DNA of 6,883 nt from Aquimarina sp. (GCA_020628975.1 JAHDEF010000091.1:1-6883); one strand, 5' to 3'; positions 1 through 6,026 are shown, numbered from the stretch's first letter. Notes: generated from the letters alone by a model not told the origin. Numbers and translations are program-made.

Positions 1-18
1 ACACTACTCGAATTTAAG

Positions 19-43
19 CCCTGCTAAACAGTAGGGTTTTTTT
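19..43 (+). terminator. Intrinsic terminator of an upstream gene outside the window
   Basis: CCCTGCT (19-25) pairs with AGTAGGG (30-36) through seven base pairs including one G-T wobble, closing a four-base AAAC loop. Seven T residues (37-43) follow directly, so the structure works in the plus direction. On the minus strand the stem is followed only by CTTAAATT, so it is at best a weak terminator for the converging LysR gene. The T tract overlaps the LysR stop codon (42-44). The plus-strand gene it ends lies left of the window. Confidence 0.85.
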
Positions 44-929
44 ATTGCTGAAATTTTGCAATAAATTGATTAGTAAAATCTTTAATATACTTTTTGTGTT
101 GGTCTTCTGCTCTAATAACTAAATAATGTGTACGTTTCAACCCCTTTTCGCCAAGTGGTTTTAGGGTTGTCTCTGCGGATATTTTTATCTTTTCTACTGC
201 CCATTTAGGAAAACAAGCGATACCCATATTGGCTTCTACCATTTCTAAAGCAACTTCTGTTAACGGAATAGCTGAAATATGTTTCGGCTCTATGTGGTGA
301 GGCTTTAAAAAATAATTGAATACAGAAACGCTACTTAATGGCAGTGAATGTATGATTAGGTGTAAATCTTTAAAATCAGTGGCTTCCAAAAATGCTTTCT
401 GTGCAAGAGGGTTTTCTTTATGAATAAATCCTAGAATTTCATCTTGAAAGATGGGTATTCCTATCAATTTATCACATTTTGGTTTCTGAGAAGTTAATGC
501 TATGTCAAGTTTATTTTCTAACAATAGGCTAATCGGATGGTGGGTTGCTTCTAAATTTAGACTAATATTAATATCAGGATATTGCCATTTCATTTGTTCG
601 ATAAACGAGGGTAGGCCCAAGTAGAAAGAATAGCATTCGGTACTTAAACGTATATTGCCTTTACTTCCATTTTGAAGCTGTTGAATTCGTTGCATGGTTT
701 GCGCCATACTACTTAAAGTTATTTCAGCTAAATGATAAAGTTCATTTCCTTCGGCAGTTAATATCCATTTGTTTTTAGAACGTGTAAATGCAGCACATCC
801 TAATTCAGTTTCTAAAGCATTTAATTGATGGCTAAGGGCTGAGCTTGTTACAAATAATTTCTTGCTAGCTTTGCTAATGCTACCAAATTCAACAATGGCC
901 TTTATGAGTTTTAAATGTTTTAAATCCAT
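42..929 (-). CDS. LysR-type transcriptional regulator, MetR-like
   Basis: This 295-residue protein has normal LysR-family length and layout. The winged helix-turn-helix spans roughly residues 1-60, with the recognition region around residues 17-40 (SISKASKK, then SSALSHQLNALE). A linker helix covers about 61-90 and a periplasmic-binding-protein-like effector domain about 91-295. From memory of E. coli MetR, several stretches correspond: an EC-S motif opening the effector domain (ECYS, 98-101), a D-hydrophobic-TS motif (DIALTS, 142-147), an NPLA motif (173-176) and a MV-A-MGIA-PW-VE block (230-246). MetR senses homocysteine and activates methionine-pathway genes. The effector here is inferred, not shown. 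The gene is divergent from a rhodanese-GNAT operon, and the shared intergenic DNA holds a MetR-type operator, which supports autoregulation and control of that operon. The ATG at 929 gives the conserved MDLKHLK start; no Shine-Dalgarno sequence is present. LysR family membership is near certain; the MetR subgroup is probable. Confidence 0.93.
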   Translation of the reverse strand: MDLKHLKLIKAIVEFGSISKASKKLFVTSSALSHQLNALETELGCAAFTRSKNKWILTAEGNELYHLAEITLSSMAQTMQRIQQLQNGSKGNIRLSTECYSFYLGLPSFIEQMKWQYPDINISLNLEATHHPISLLLENKLDIALTSQKPKCDKLIGIPIFQDEILGFIHKENPLAQKAFLEATDFKDLHLIIHSLPLSSVSVFNYFLKPHHIEPKHISAIPLTEVALEMVEANMGIACFPKWAVEKIKISAETTLKPLGEKGLKRTHYLVIRAEDQHKKYIKDFTNQFIAKFQQ

Positions 930-942
930 AAAATAAATTTCT

Positions 943-951
943 CAAAATATA
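943..951 (-). promoter_or_regulatory. Possible -7 element for the LysR gene
   Basis: Read on the minus strand, this is TATATTTTG, close to the Bacteroidota -7 element TAnnTTTG but with one extra base between TA and TTTG. It ends 13 bp before the LysR ATG, implying a very short leader. No convincing TTTG -33 element is visible about 20 bp upstream, so the call is tentative. Confidence 0.3.
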
Positions 952-983
952 TATAATAGAAAGCCTTGTAAGATATAAATACT

Positions 984-996
984 TGATTTTTTTTCA
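984..996. promoter_or_regulatory. Second MetR-type operator, one mismatch
   Basis: TGATTTTTTTTCA matches TGAA-N5-TTCA at seven of eight defined positions. Its start is exactly 21 bp from the start of the perfect box at 1005, about two helical turns, so the two sites would lie on the same DNA face. LysR-family tetramers usually bind two such adjacent sites. The T-rich sequence makes a chance match easier, so support rests mainly on the spacing. Confidence 0.45.
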
Positions 997-1004
997 TTTG
1001 CAAC

Positions 1005-1017
1005 TGAAGCTTTTTCA
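1005..1017. promoter_or_regulatory. MetR-type operator, TGAA-N5-TTCA
   Basis: TGAAGCTTTTTCA is an exact match to the TGAA-N5-TTCA operator consensus established for enterobacterial MetR, and it also fits the general LysR-family T-N11-A rule. It lies between the divergent LysR gene and the rhodanese operon, centred about 51 bp upstream of the transcription start predicted from the -7 element at 1051-1058. That position suits activation by a LysR-type tetramer together with the imperfect box at 984-996. Confidence 0.65.
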
Positions 1018-1025
1018 TAGAAAAC

Positions 1026-1058
1026 TTTAGAAAAATAAATTGTGTAGCACTAGTTTTG
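1026..1058 (+). promoter_or_regulatory. Predicted promoter of the rhodanese-GNAT operon
   Basis: TAGTTTTG at 1051-1058 matches the Bacteroidota -7 element TAnnTTTG exactly. TTTA at 1026-1029, 21 bp upstream, is an imperfect -33 element (consensus TTTG). A poor -33 box fits a promoter that depends on an activator, such as the MetR-like protein bound just upstream. The -7 element ends only 11 bp before the ATG at 1070, so the mRNA leader would be only about 7 bases. Confidence 0.55.
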
Positions 1059-1069
1059 AAAGAAAAAAC

Positions 1070-1462
1070 ATGAACGAGCAAATTAAATTTTATCAAGAAA
1101 AGCTTGACTTTCAAATGGATGCTGCTGATCTTTTCGATGCTTTTGCGACAGACGCTAACATTATAGTAGTCGATACTCGCAAAGCGGAAGCTTTTATCAA
1201 TGAGCATATTCCAAATGCTATCTCTTTGCCTCATCGGGATATTAGTACAAATAATATTCAGGATCTAGATAAATTAAAAATTTATGTGACTTATTGCGAT
1301 GGTATAGGTTGTAATGCTTCTACCAAAGGTGCTTTAAAATTAGTAAAACTAGGTTTTAGAGTTAAAGAATTAATAGGAGGATTAGATTGGTGGAAGCGTG
1401 ATGGCTATGCGACTGGCGGAAAAAATGGAGTAGTAGGCCTAAAAATTTCATGCAATTGTTAA
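1070..1462 (+). CDS. Single-domain rhodanese-like protein
   Basis: This 130-residue protein is one rhodanese domain. Visible elements are the central strand IIVVDTR (31-37), the family motif HIPNAISLP (46-54) and the active-site loop YCDGIGCNAST (75-85), with Cys76 as the predicted persulfide-carrying residue. The IGG-WW segment (102-109) follows. Rhodaneses transfer sulfane sulfur from thiosulfate or persulfides to acceptors such as cyanide, thiols or proteins; the substrate here is unknown and the location is probably cytoplasmic, as no signal peptide is seen. A second Cys sits in the loop (Cys81), and the protein ends in Cys-Asn-Cys (128, 130). The ATG at 1070 is preferred over an in-frame TTG at 1040, because the extra residues fall on the -7 promoter element and do not resemble the family. 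A GNAT gene follows after 7 bp, so the two are probably co-transcribed under the divergent MetR-like regulator. Confidence 0.92.
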   Translation: MNEQIKFYQEKLDFQMDAADLFDAFATDANIIVVDTRKAEAFINEHIPNAISLPHRDISTNNIQDLDKLKIYVTYCDGIGCNASTKGALKLVKLGFRVKELIGGLDWWKRDGYATGGKNGVVGLKISCNC

Positions 1463-1469
1463 AAGAAAA

Positions 1470-1910
1470 ATGATTATTAGAGCATTAGAAAACCGTGATT
1501 TAAAAAAATTTATTGGTTTATGTGAGCTACACGCCAAGTTTGAACAAACTGATTTTGTGGCAACTGAAAAATTAAAACGGCTTGAAATTATGTTAGAAGC
1601 TACTTTTGATTGGAAAGTTTTAGTTGTAGAAATTGATCATAAATTAGTTGGGTATTGTAGTGTTATAAAACAATTTTCAACTTGGGATGCGGATCATTAC
1701 TTGTACTTAGATTGCTTATTTATAAAAGAAAAATATAGAGGAAGTGGTATAGGTCATAGGCTAATGAGCGAAATCAAAAAAATAGCAAGAGATTTTGGTT
1801 GTAAGCAAATACAATGGCAAACTCCTAATTTCAATAAAAATGCTATTGGTTTTTATGAAAAATTAGGAGCTTATTCTACCTCAAAGCAACGCTTTTTTTG
1901 GAACGTTTGA
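1470..1910 (+). CDS. GNAT-family N-acetyltransferase
   Basis: This 146-residue protein has the full length of a one-domain GNAT enzyme, which moves an acetyl group from acetyl-CoA to an amine or other acceptor. Motif A is clear: strand YLDCLFI (79-85) followed by the acetyl-CoA pyrophosphate loop R-G-S-G-I-G (90-95) and helix HRLMSEIKKIA. Motif B is the segment NKNAIGFYEKLGA (122-134), with Tyr129 in the usual position of the general acid. The substrate cannot be read from the sequence. The ATG lies 7 bp after the rhodanese stop, with no Shine-Dalgarno and no separate promoter, so the gene is most likely the second in the MetR-controlled unit, and a sulfur-containing or amino-acid substrate is possible. 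Its stop is 22 bp from the converging polA stop. Confidence 0.92.
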   Translation: MIIRALENRDLKKFIGLCELHAKFEQTDFVATEKLKRLEIMLEATFDWKVLVVEIDHKLVGYCSVIKQFSTWDADHYLYLDCLFIKEKYRGSGIGHRLMSEIKKIARDFGCKQIQWQTPNFNKNAIGFYEKLGAYSTSKQRFFWNV

Positions 1911-1932
1911 AGCTGTGTTTATAAGAGTTAGT

Positions 1933-4764
1933 TTAATGCGCCTGTAACCAATTATCACCAATACCTACTTCAACATCAAGAGGAACAGAAAGTGTAAACG
2001 CATTTTCCATTTCGTATTTGATCATTTTAGAGACTTCTTCAAGTTCCGATTTTGGTACGTCAAATACCAATTCATCATGTACCTGTAATAGCATTTTGGT
2101 GTTGTATTTACTTGAAGAAAGTTTTTCGTGAATATTAATCATAGCGATTTTTATAATATCGGCTGCACTTCCTTGAATCGGAGCATTCACGGCATTACGT
2201 TCTGCACCACTTCTTACCATTCCATTGGCAGAGTTGATGTCTTTTAAATATCTACGACGGCCTAAAACAGTTTGTACATATCCATTTTCACGAGCAAAGT
2301 CTACTTGTTCACTCATGTAAGCTTTAAGCTTTGGGTATGTTTTGTAGTAGGTGTCAATCAATTCTTTGGCTTCCGCTCGTGATAAGCTAGTTTGGTTGCT
2401 TAAACCGAAAGCTGAGACTCCGTAAATAATTCCAAAATTTACGGTTTTGGCATTGCTTCTTTGCTCACGAGTAACTTCTTCTGGTGAAACATTAAAAACT
2501 TTTGAAGCCGTTGTGGTGTGAATGTCTTCTCCTTTTTGAAAAGCATCCATCATAGCTGTTTCTTCACTTAATGCCGCAATGATACGAAGTTCTATTTGCG
2601 AATAATCGGCAGCAACAAGTACATGGTTTTCGTTTTTAGGAATAAATGCTTGCCTAATTTTTCTTCCTTGCTCCGTACGAATTGGAATATTCTGTAAGTT
2701 AGGATTGTTTGAGCTCAATCGTCCCGTGGCAGCCACGGCTTGCATGTATTCCGTATGGACGCGATGTGTGTTGTTGTTTAATTGGTTAGGAAGCGCATCT
2801 ATATAGGTGCTCTTTAGTTTTGCTAATCCACGATATTCAAGTACGTCAGCAATTATCTTGTGATCTTTAGCCAGATAAGATAGCACATCTTCTGCAGTAG
2901 AATATTGTCCTGATTTGGTTTTCTTAGGCTTTTCAACAAGGTTGAGTTTTTCAAAAAGAATAATTCCTAATTGCTTAGGGGAAGCAATGTTAAATTCCTC
3001 CCCAGCTTGTTCGTAAATGGATTTTTCTAGCGCAGCTATTTGAATGGCAGCTTCTTCAGAAAGGGAATTTAAGTAAGTTACATCCAAATTAATTCCAGCA
3101 GCTTCCATGTGTGCTAATACCTTTAAAAGTGGAATTTCAATTTCTTTAAAAAGCTTTAAAGTGTCGGCTTCTTTCAATTCTTTACTGAAATGTTTAGCTA
3201 GTTGAAGCGTAATATCGGTGTCTTCTACCACATATTCCGTTTGATCTTCAACGGGTACATCGCGCATAGAAAGTTGATTTTTTCCTTTTTTACCAATCAA
3301 TTCCGTTATGCTTACAGGAGTGTAATTTAAATAGGTTTCCGCCAGTACATCCATGTTATGACGCATATCTGGATTGATCAGATAATGCGCTAACATCGTA
3401 TCAAATAAAGGACCTTTGACTTCTATACCATACTTAAATAACACTTTTAGGTCATATTTTAAGTTTTGACCTATTTTTTCAATAGCTTCATTTTCAAAGA
3501 ATGGAACTAATAGTTGTGCTAAATTCTTGGCTTCATCAAACGTATTCGGAAAAGGTAAATAAAAACCTTTTCTTTCTTCCCAACTAAAAGCAATACCCAC
3601 CAATTCAGCAGTCAAAGCATCTAAACCTGTGGTTTCCGTATCAAAACACACCGAGGTTTGTTGCTGTAATTTTTCTAAAAATAATTGTATACTTAAATCA
3701 CTTGAAAGTGTTTGGTAGTGATGTGAGGTACTTTTAATAGTGGCTCTGCCAGAATTTAAATCAATCACATCATTATTTCCTTGTGGAGCATCGAATAGTG
3801 AATATTGCCCCGCACCTGCGGTAGTTGTTGCGTGTGATTTTGCAGATGTTTTTGTGCTAGTAATTTCAGGTTTTAGTTCTTTTTGATATGCCTTGTAAAA
3901 TTGGTCTTTCATTCTTCGGAATTCTAGTTTTTCGAAGATTTCAATAACACTAGTTTCATCAGGATCCGATAAAATATAATCGCTAGCATCAAATTGAACA
4001 TTACAATTAATGTTTATAGTGGCCAATTGTTTCGAAAGTAAACCTAATTCAGCATTAGCAATTACCTTCTCTTTCATTTTTCCTTTAAGCTGATCGGTGT
4101 TTGCTAAAAGACCTTCCATACTTCCGTAAGCAGCAATAAATTTTTTCGCAGTTTTATCGCCAACGCCTGGTAACCCTGGAATGTTATCTACAGCATCTCC
4201 CATCATTCCCAAGTAATCAATTACTTGCATAGGTTGCTCAATTTCAAACTTTTTCTTGACTTCTTCGATCCCCCAAATTTCAATACCGTTACCCATTCTA
4301 GCAGGGCGATACATATAAATATTTTCAGACACCAATTGGGCGTAATCTTTATCGGGTGTAACCATGTATACCTGAAAACCTTCTTTTTCAGCTTGTTTGG
4401 CTAAAGTTCCTATCAAATCATCAGCTTCAACCCCTGCTTCTTCAATAATGGGTATGTGTAAGGCTTTTAAAATTTCTTTAATATATGGAATAGCAATGCG
4501 AATGGCTTCGGGAGTTTCATCGCGGTTGGCTTTATAGTCAGCAAAAAGTGCTGTTCTTTCTTTACTTCCTTCTTTATCGAACGCTACAGCTATATATTCA
4601 GGTTTTTCACGTTTTAGTACATCTAGTAGTGAATTTGTGAACCCCATAATGGCAGAAACATCCATGCCAGTACTTGTAATTCTTGGGTTTTTAATTAATG
4701 CGTAGTACCCTCTGAATATTAATGCATAAGCATCTAATAGAAAAAGTCTTTTTGTTGTAGACAT
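1933..4764 (-). CDS. polA: DNA polymerase I with 5' nuclease and proofreading domains
   Basis: This 943-residue enzyme fills gaps and removes RNA primers during replication and repair. The 5' nuclease domain (about 1-290) keeps its acidic residues: D11, D63, EADD (113-116), D138 and D140, and GDAVDNIPG with D190 and D193. A low-complexity linker (about 297-350) contains QYSLF. The 3'-5' exonuclease (about 355-530) has DTE at 375-377, N434-x3-D438 and Y511-x3-D515, so proofreading should be active, unlike in Taq polymerase. The polymerase domain has motif A with D720 (AADYSQIE), motif B (R769 to G782, with K773, F777 and Y781) and motif C with H896-D897-E898. Phe at 777 predicts discrimination against dideoxynucleotides. 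The ATG at 4764 gives the conserved MSTTKRLFLLDAYALIFR start. An in-frame TTG 35 codons upstream would translate the probable promoter and a hairpin, so it is rejected. No terminator is visible after the stop. Confidence 0.98.
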   Translation of the reverse strand: MSTTKRLFLLDAYALIFRGYYALIKNPRITSTGMDVSAIMGFTNSLLDVLKREKPEYIAVAFDKEGSKERTALFADYKANRDETPEAIRIAIPYIKEILKALHIPIIEEAGVEADDLIGTLAKQAEKEGFQVYMVTPDKDYAQLVSENIYMYRPARMGNGIEIWGIEEVKKKFEIEQPMQVIDYLGMMGDAVDNIPGLPGVGDKTAKKFIAAYGSMEGLLANTDQLKGKMKEKVIANAELGLLSKQLATININCNVQFDASDYILSDPDETSVIEIFEKLEFRRMKDQFYKAYQKELKPEITSTKTSAKSHATTTAGAGQYSLFDAPQGNNDVIDLNSGRATIKSTSHHYQTLSSDLSIQLFLEKLQQQTSVCFDTETTGLDALTAELVGIAFSWEERKGFYLPFPNTFDEAKNLAQLLVPFFENEAIEKIGQNLKYDLKVLFKYGIEVKGPLFDTMLAHYLINPDMRHNMDVLAETYLNYTPVSITELIGKKGKNQLSMRDVPVEDQTEYVVEDTDITLQLAKHFSKELKEADTLKLFKEIEIPLLKVLAHMEAAGINLDVTYLNSLSEEAAIQIAALEKSIYEQAGEEFNIASPKQLGIILFEKLNLVEKPKKTKSGQYSTAEDVLSYLAKDHKIIADVLEYRGLAKLKSTYIDALPNQLNNNTHRVHTEYMQAVAATGRLSSNNPNLQNIPIRTEQGRKIRQAFIPKNENHVLVAADYSQIELRIIAALSEETAMMDAFQKGEDIHTTTASKVFNVSPEEVTREQRSNAKTVNFGIIYGVSAFGLSNQTSLSRAEAKELIDTYYKTYPKLKAYMSEQVDFARENGYVQTVLGRRRYLKDINSANGMVRSGAERNAVNAPIQGSAADIIKIAMINIHEKLSSSKYNTKMLLQVHDELVFDVPKSELEEVSKMIKYEMENAFTLSVPLDVEVGIGDNWLQAH

Positions 4765-4809
4765 CCGATTTTCTTTTGAGAAGTGAATTATGAAAGGTAT
4801 AAAAATAAA

Positions 4810-4835
4810 GAAATGCTGTCCTTCGACAGCATTTC
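4810..4835 (-). promoter_or_regulatory. Strong hairpin in the polA 5' leader
   Basis: GAAATGCTGTC (4810-4820) and GACAGCATTTC (4825-4835) form a perfect 11-bp stem closing a four-base loop. On the polA mRNA strand the loop is GAAG and the stem is followed by TTTATTTTTAT, which resembles an intrinsic terminator. No minus-strand gene lies upstream to be terminated. It could therefore be an attenuator, a 5'-end stabiliser of polA mRNA, or a dispersed palindromic element. The structure is certain; the function is unknown. Confidence 0.6.
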
Positions 4836-4838
4836 GCC

Positions 4839-4869
4839 CCAAAATAAAATTGACAACGTCTGTCATCAA
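4839..4869 (-). promoter_or_regulatory. polA: Predicted polA promoter
   Basis: On the minus strand a TTG (4869-4867) is followed after 20 bp by TATTTTGG (4846-4839), one mismatch from the Bacteroidota -7 element TAnnTTTG. The spacing fits the -33/-7 layout. The predicted transcription start falls near 4835, the first base of the leader hairpin, giving a leader of about 70 bases before the ATG at 4764. Confidence 0.45.
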
Positions 4870-5067
4870 TTTATCGTTTATACCGTAATATTTTCTTTGT
4901 AATTGTTAAGTTATGTAAAAATATGCTTTTTGTTTTTATTAGCCAAGTTCTTTTTAAAATGAATTATTGATATGTAAATTATGATTATGTTATAAAAAAT
5001 AGTATAAAATATCTATATTTAATAATATGTTTATATTTACAAGGATTGTATTTAATTTTTCTCATAT

Positions 5068-5364
5068 ATGTCAAGATTTGGTGATTTAGTCGATATATCA
5101 TCCCCTGTACTTCTAGATTTTTTTGTGGATTGGAGCGAGTCTTGTGCTGAAATGAATGCGGTGTTAAGAGACGTAGCTGCGGCTGTGGGTGATAAAGGAA
5201 AAGTAATTAAAATTAATGCGGATAAAAATGGCAAATTGGTCAACGCGTTAAAAGTTAATGGGCTTCCGACTTTAATTATCTATAAAAATGGTGCCGTGGT
5301 CTGGCGGAAAAGTGGTCAGCAAGATGCAAATACACTTATAGCATTGATGCGTCAATATGCTTAA
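5068..5364 (+). CDS. Thioredoxin-fold protein lacking the catalytic Cys pair
   Basis: This 98-residue protein has close to normal thioredoxin length. The fold is recognisable from the strand VLLDFFVDW (14-22), the strand KVIKINADKN (45-54), the cis-proline loop GLPTL (65-69), the strand IIYKNG (70-75) and a C-terminal helix. The active site, normally W-C-G-P-C, reads W22-S-E-S-C26. The nucleophilic first Cys is a Ser, and Cys26, at the resolving position, is the only Cys in the protein. It therefore cannot perform normal dithiol-disulfide exchange and more likely acts as a binding, scaffold or monothiol protein in the cytoplasm (no signal peptide). I recall similar small thioredoxin-family proteins with altered active sites in Flavobacteriaceae, so this is probably a lineage feature and not recent decay. 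Its last 29 bp overlap the 3' end of the converging deacetylase gene. Confidence 0.88.
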   Translation: MSRFGDLVDISSPVLLDFFVDWSESCAEMNAVLRDVAAAVGDKGKVIKINADKNGKLVNALKVNGLPTLIIYKNGAVVWRKSGQQDANTLIALMRQYA

Positions 5365-5998
5365 ATACGAAGCCTTTATTCGTGTAATGAGATAAAATTT
5401 TAGGCAAGCAATAGCGCATCTTTTCTTTCATTTTTTTGCTGTCATGAAAAATAATAATGCTACCTGATTCTGTGGTATTTTTTAAAACGTTCTGTAAAAC
5501 GTCCTCTTTCGTTAAATTACTATCAAAATCGGCGCTAAGCGTTGACCACATTATAATTTTGTATTCTTTTTCTTTTAGAAATGTACGTTGTTTTCTTGTG
5601 CACTTACCGTATGGTGGTCTAAATAAAAAGGTGTTTTTATAGTTGCTATCGTATAGCCACTTTTCGGCCTCTAAAATATCTTTAGCATATAGATGACTTG
5701 CAGTGTTCCATCCATTGTAGTGATGTTGTGTGTGATTCCCAATTTGATGCCCTTCATCTTTTATGCGTTGTAATAGTTTTGGATGTTTTTTTGCACATTC
5801 ACCTATGCAAAAAAAAGTAGCTGTTGCCTTGTATTTCCTTAAACAATCTAAGACAAATGGAGTCGCTTCGGGGTCAGGGCCATCATCAAAAGTCAAATGC
5901 AATACTTTTTGAGTAGTTTTTATATGCCAAATATAGGATGGAAATATCCATCTTATCCATTTGGGACTTTTAACCCAATATGGCTTTATTTTTAGCAT
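5336..5998 (-). CDS. Polysaccharide deacetylase (NodB homology) family protein
   Basis: This 220-residue protein is nearly all one carbohydrate esterase family 4 domain, the metal-dependent fold that removes N- or O-acetyl groups from peptidoglycan, chitin-like or other polysaccharides. All five motifs are present: TFDDGP (36-41) with D38 as catalytic base and D39 as metal ligand, HTQHH (89-93) supplying the metal-binding His89 and His93, RPPYG (127-131), SADFD (155-159) and IIIFHDS (181-187) with the catalytic His185. The N-terminus (WIRWIFPSYIWHI, 14-26) is aromatic but is not a convincing signal peptide or membrane anchor, so whether it acts inside the cell or is exported by another route is open. 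The substrate cannot be told from the sequence. The gene lies downstream of the DUF2723 gene on the same strand, separated by a terminator. The start at 5998 is the only reasonable ATG. Confidence 0.93.
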   Translation of the reverse strand: MLKIKPYWVKSPKWIRWIFPSYIWHIKTTQKVLHLTFDDGPDPEATPFVLDCLRKYKATATFFCIGECAKKHPKLLQRIKDEGHQIGNHTQHHYNGWNTASHLYAKDILEAEKWLYDSNYKNTFLFRPPYGKCTRKQRTFLKEKEYKIIMWSTLSADFDSNLTKEDVLQNVLKNTTESGSIIIFHDSKKMKEKMRYCLPKILSHYTNKGFVFKHIDASML

Positions 5999-6026
5999 AA
6001 TTTGTGAACCTTTATTACTATTCTTG

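Larger units (their letters stand above)
4765..5067. other. 303-bp intergenic region between divergent polA and thioredoxin-like gene
   Basis: The polA-proximal part holds the leader hairpin and candidate promoter listed separately. The rest (about 4870-5067) is very AT-rich and I see no gene, tRNA or strong repeat in it. For the plus-strand thioredoxin-like gene, TATGTTTA (5026-5033) and TATATTTA (5032-5039) each miss the -7 consensus TAnnTTTG by one base, but no TTG lies at -33 spacing from either, so no promoter is assigned. Confidence 0.7.

Noticed and set aside
1040..1069. Longer rhodanese starting at a TTG.
   Set aside because: The ten extra codons cover the exact TAGTTTTG promoter element, and the ATG at 1070 gives normal family length.
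920..1234. Minus-strand open frame of 104 codons over the intergenic region and rhodanese gene.
   Set aside because: It is Lys/Phe/Ile-rich with no family resemblance, antisense to a clear rhodanese, and overlaps the operator region.
4765..4869. N-terminal extension of DNA polymerase I by 35 codons from a TTG.
   Set aside because: The extra residues do not belong to the family, whose proteins begin just before the LFLLDAYALIFR motif. The extension would translate the candidate promoter and a perfect hairpin, and an ATG sits at the expected place (4764).
5026..5039. Two overlapping -7-like elements (TATGTTTA and TATATTTA) as the thioredoxin promoter.
   Set aside because: Each misses the key G, there is no -33 TTG at the right spacing, and such matches are frequent by chance in DNA this AT-rich.
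5052..5243. Minus-strand 63-codon open frame opposite the thioredoxin-like gene.
   Set aside because: Antisense shadow; its Ser/Thr-rich composition reflects the complementary coding strand.
5457..5642. Plus-strand 61-codon open frame within the deacetylase gene.
   Set aside because: It lies wholly opposite conserved deacetylase motifs and has no recognisable features.
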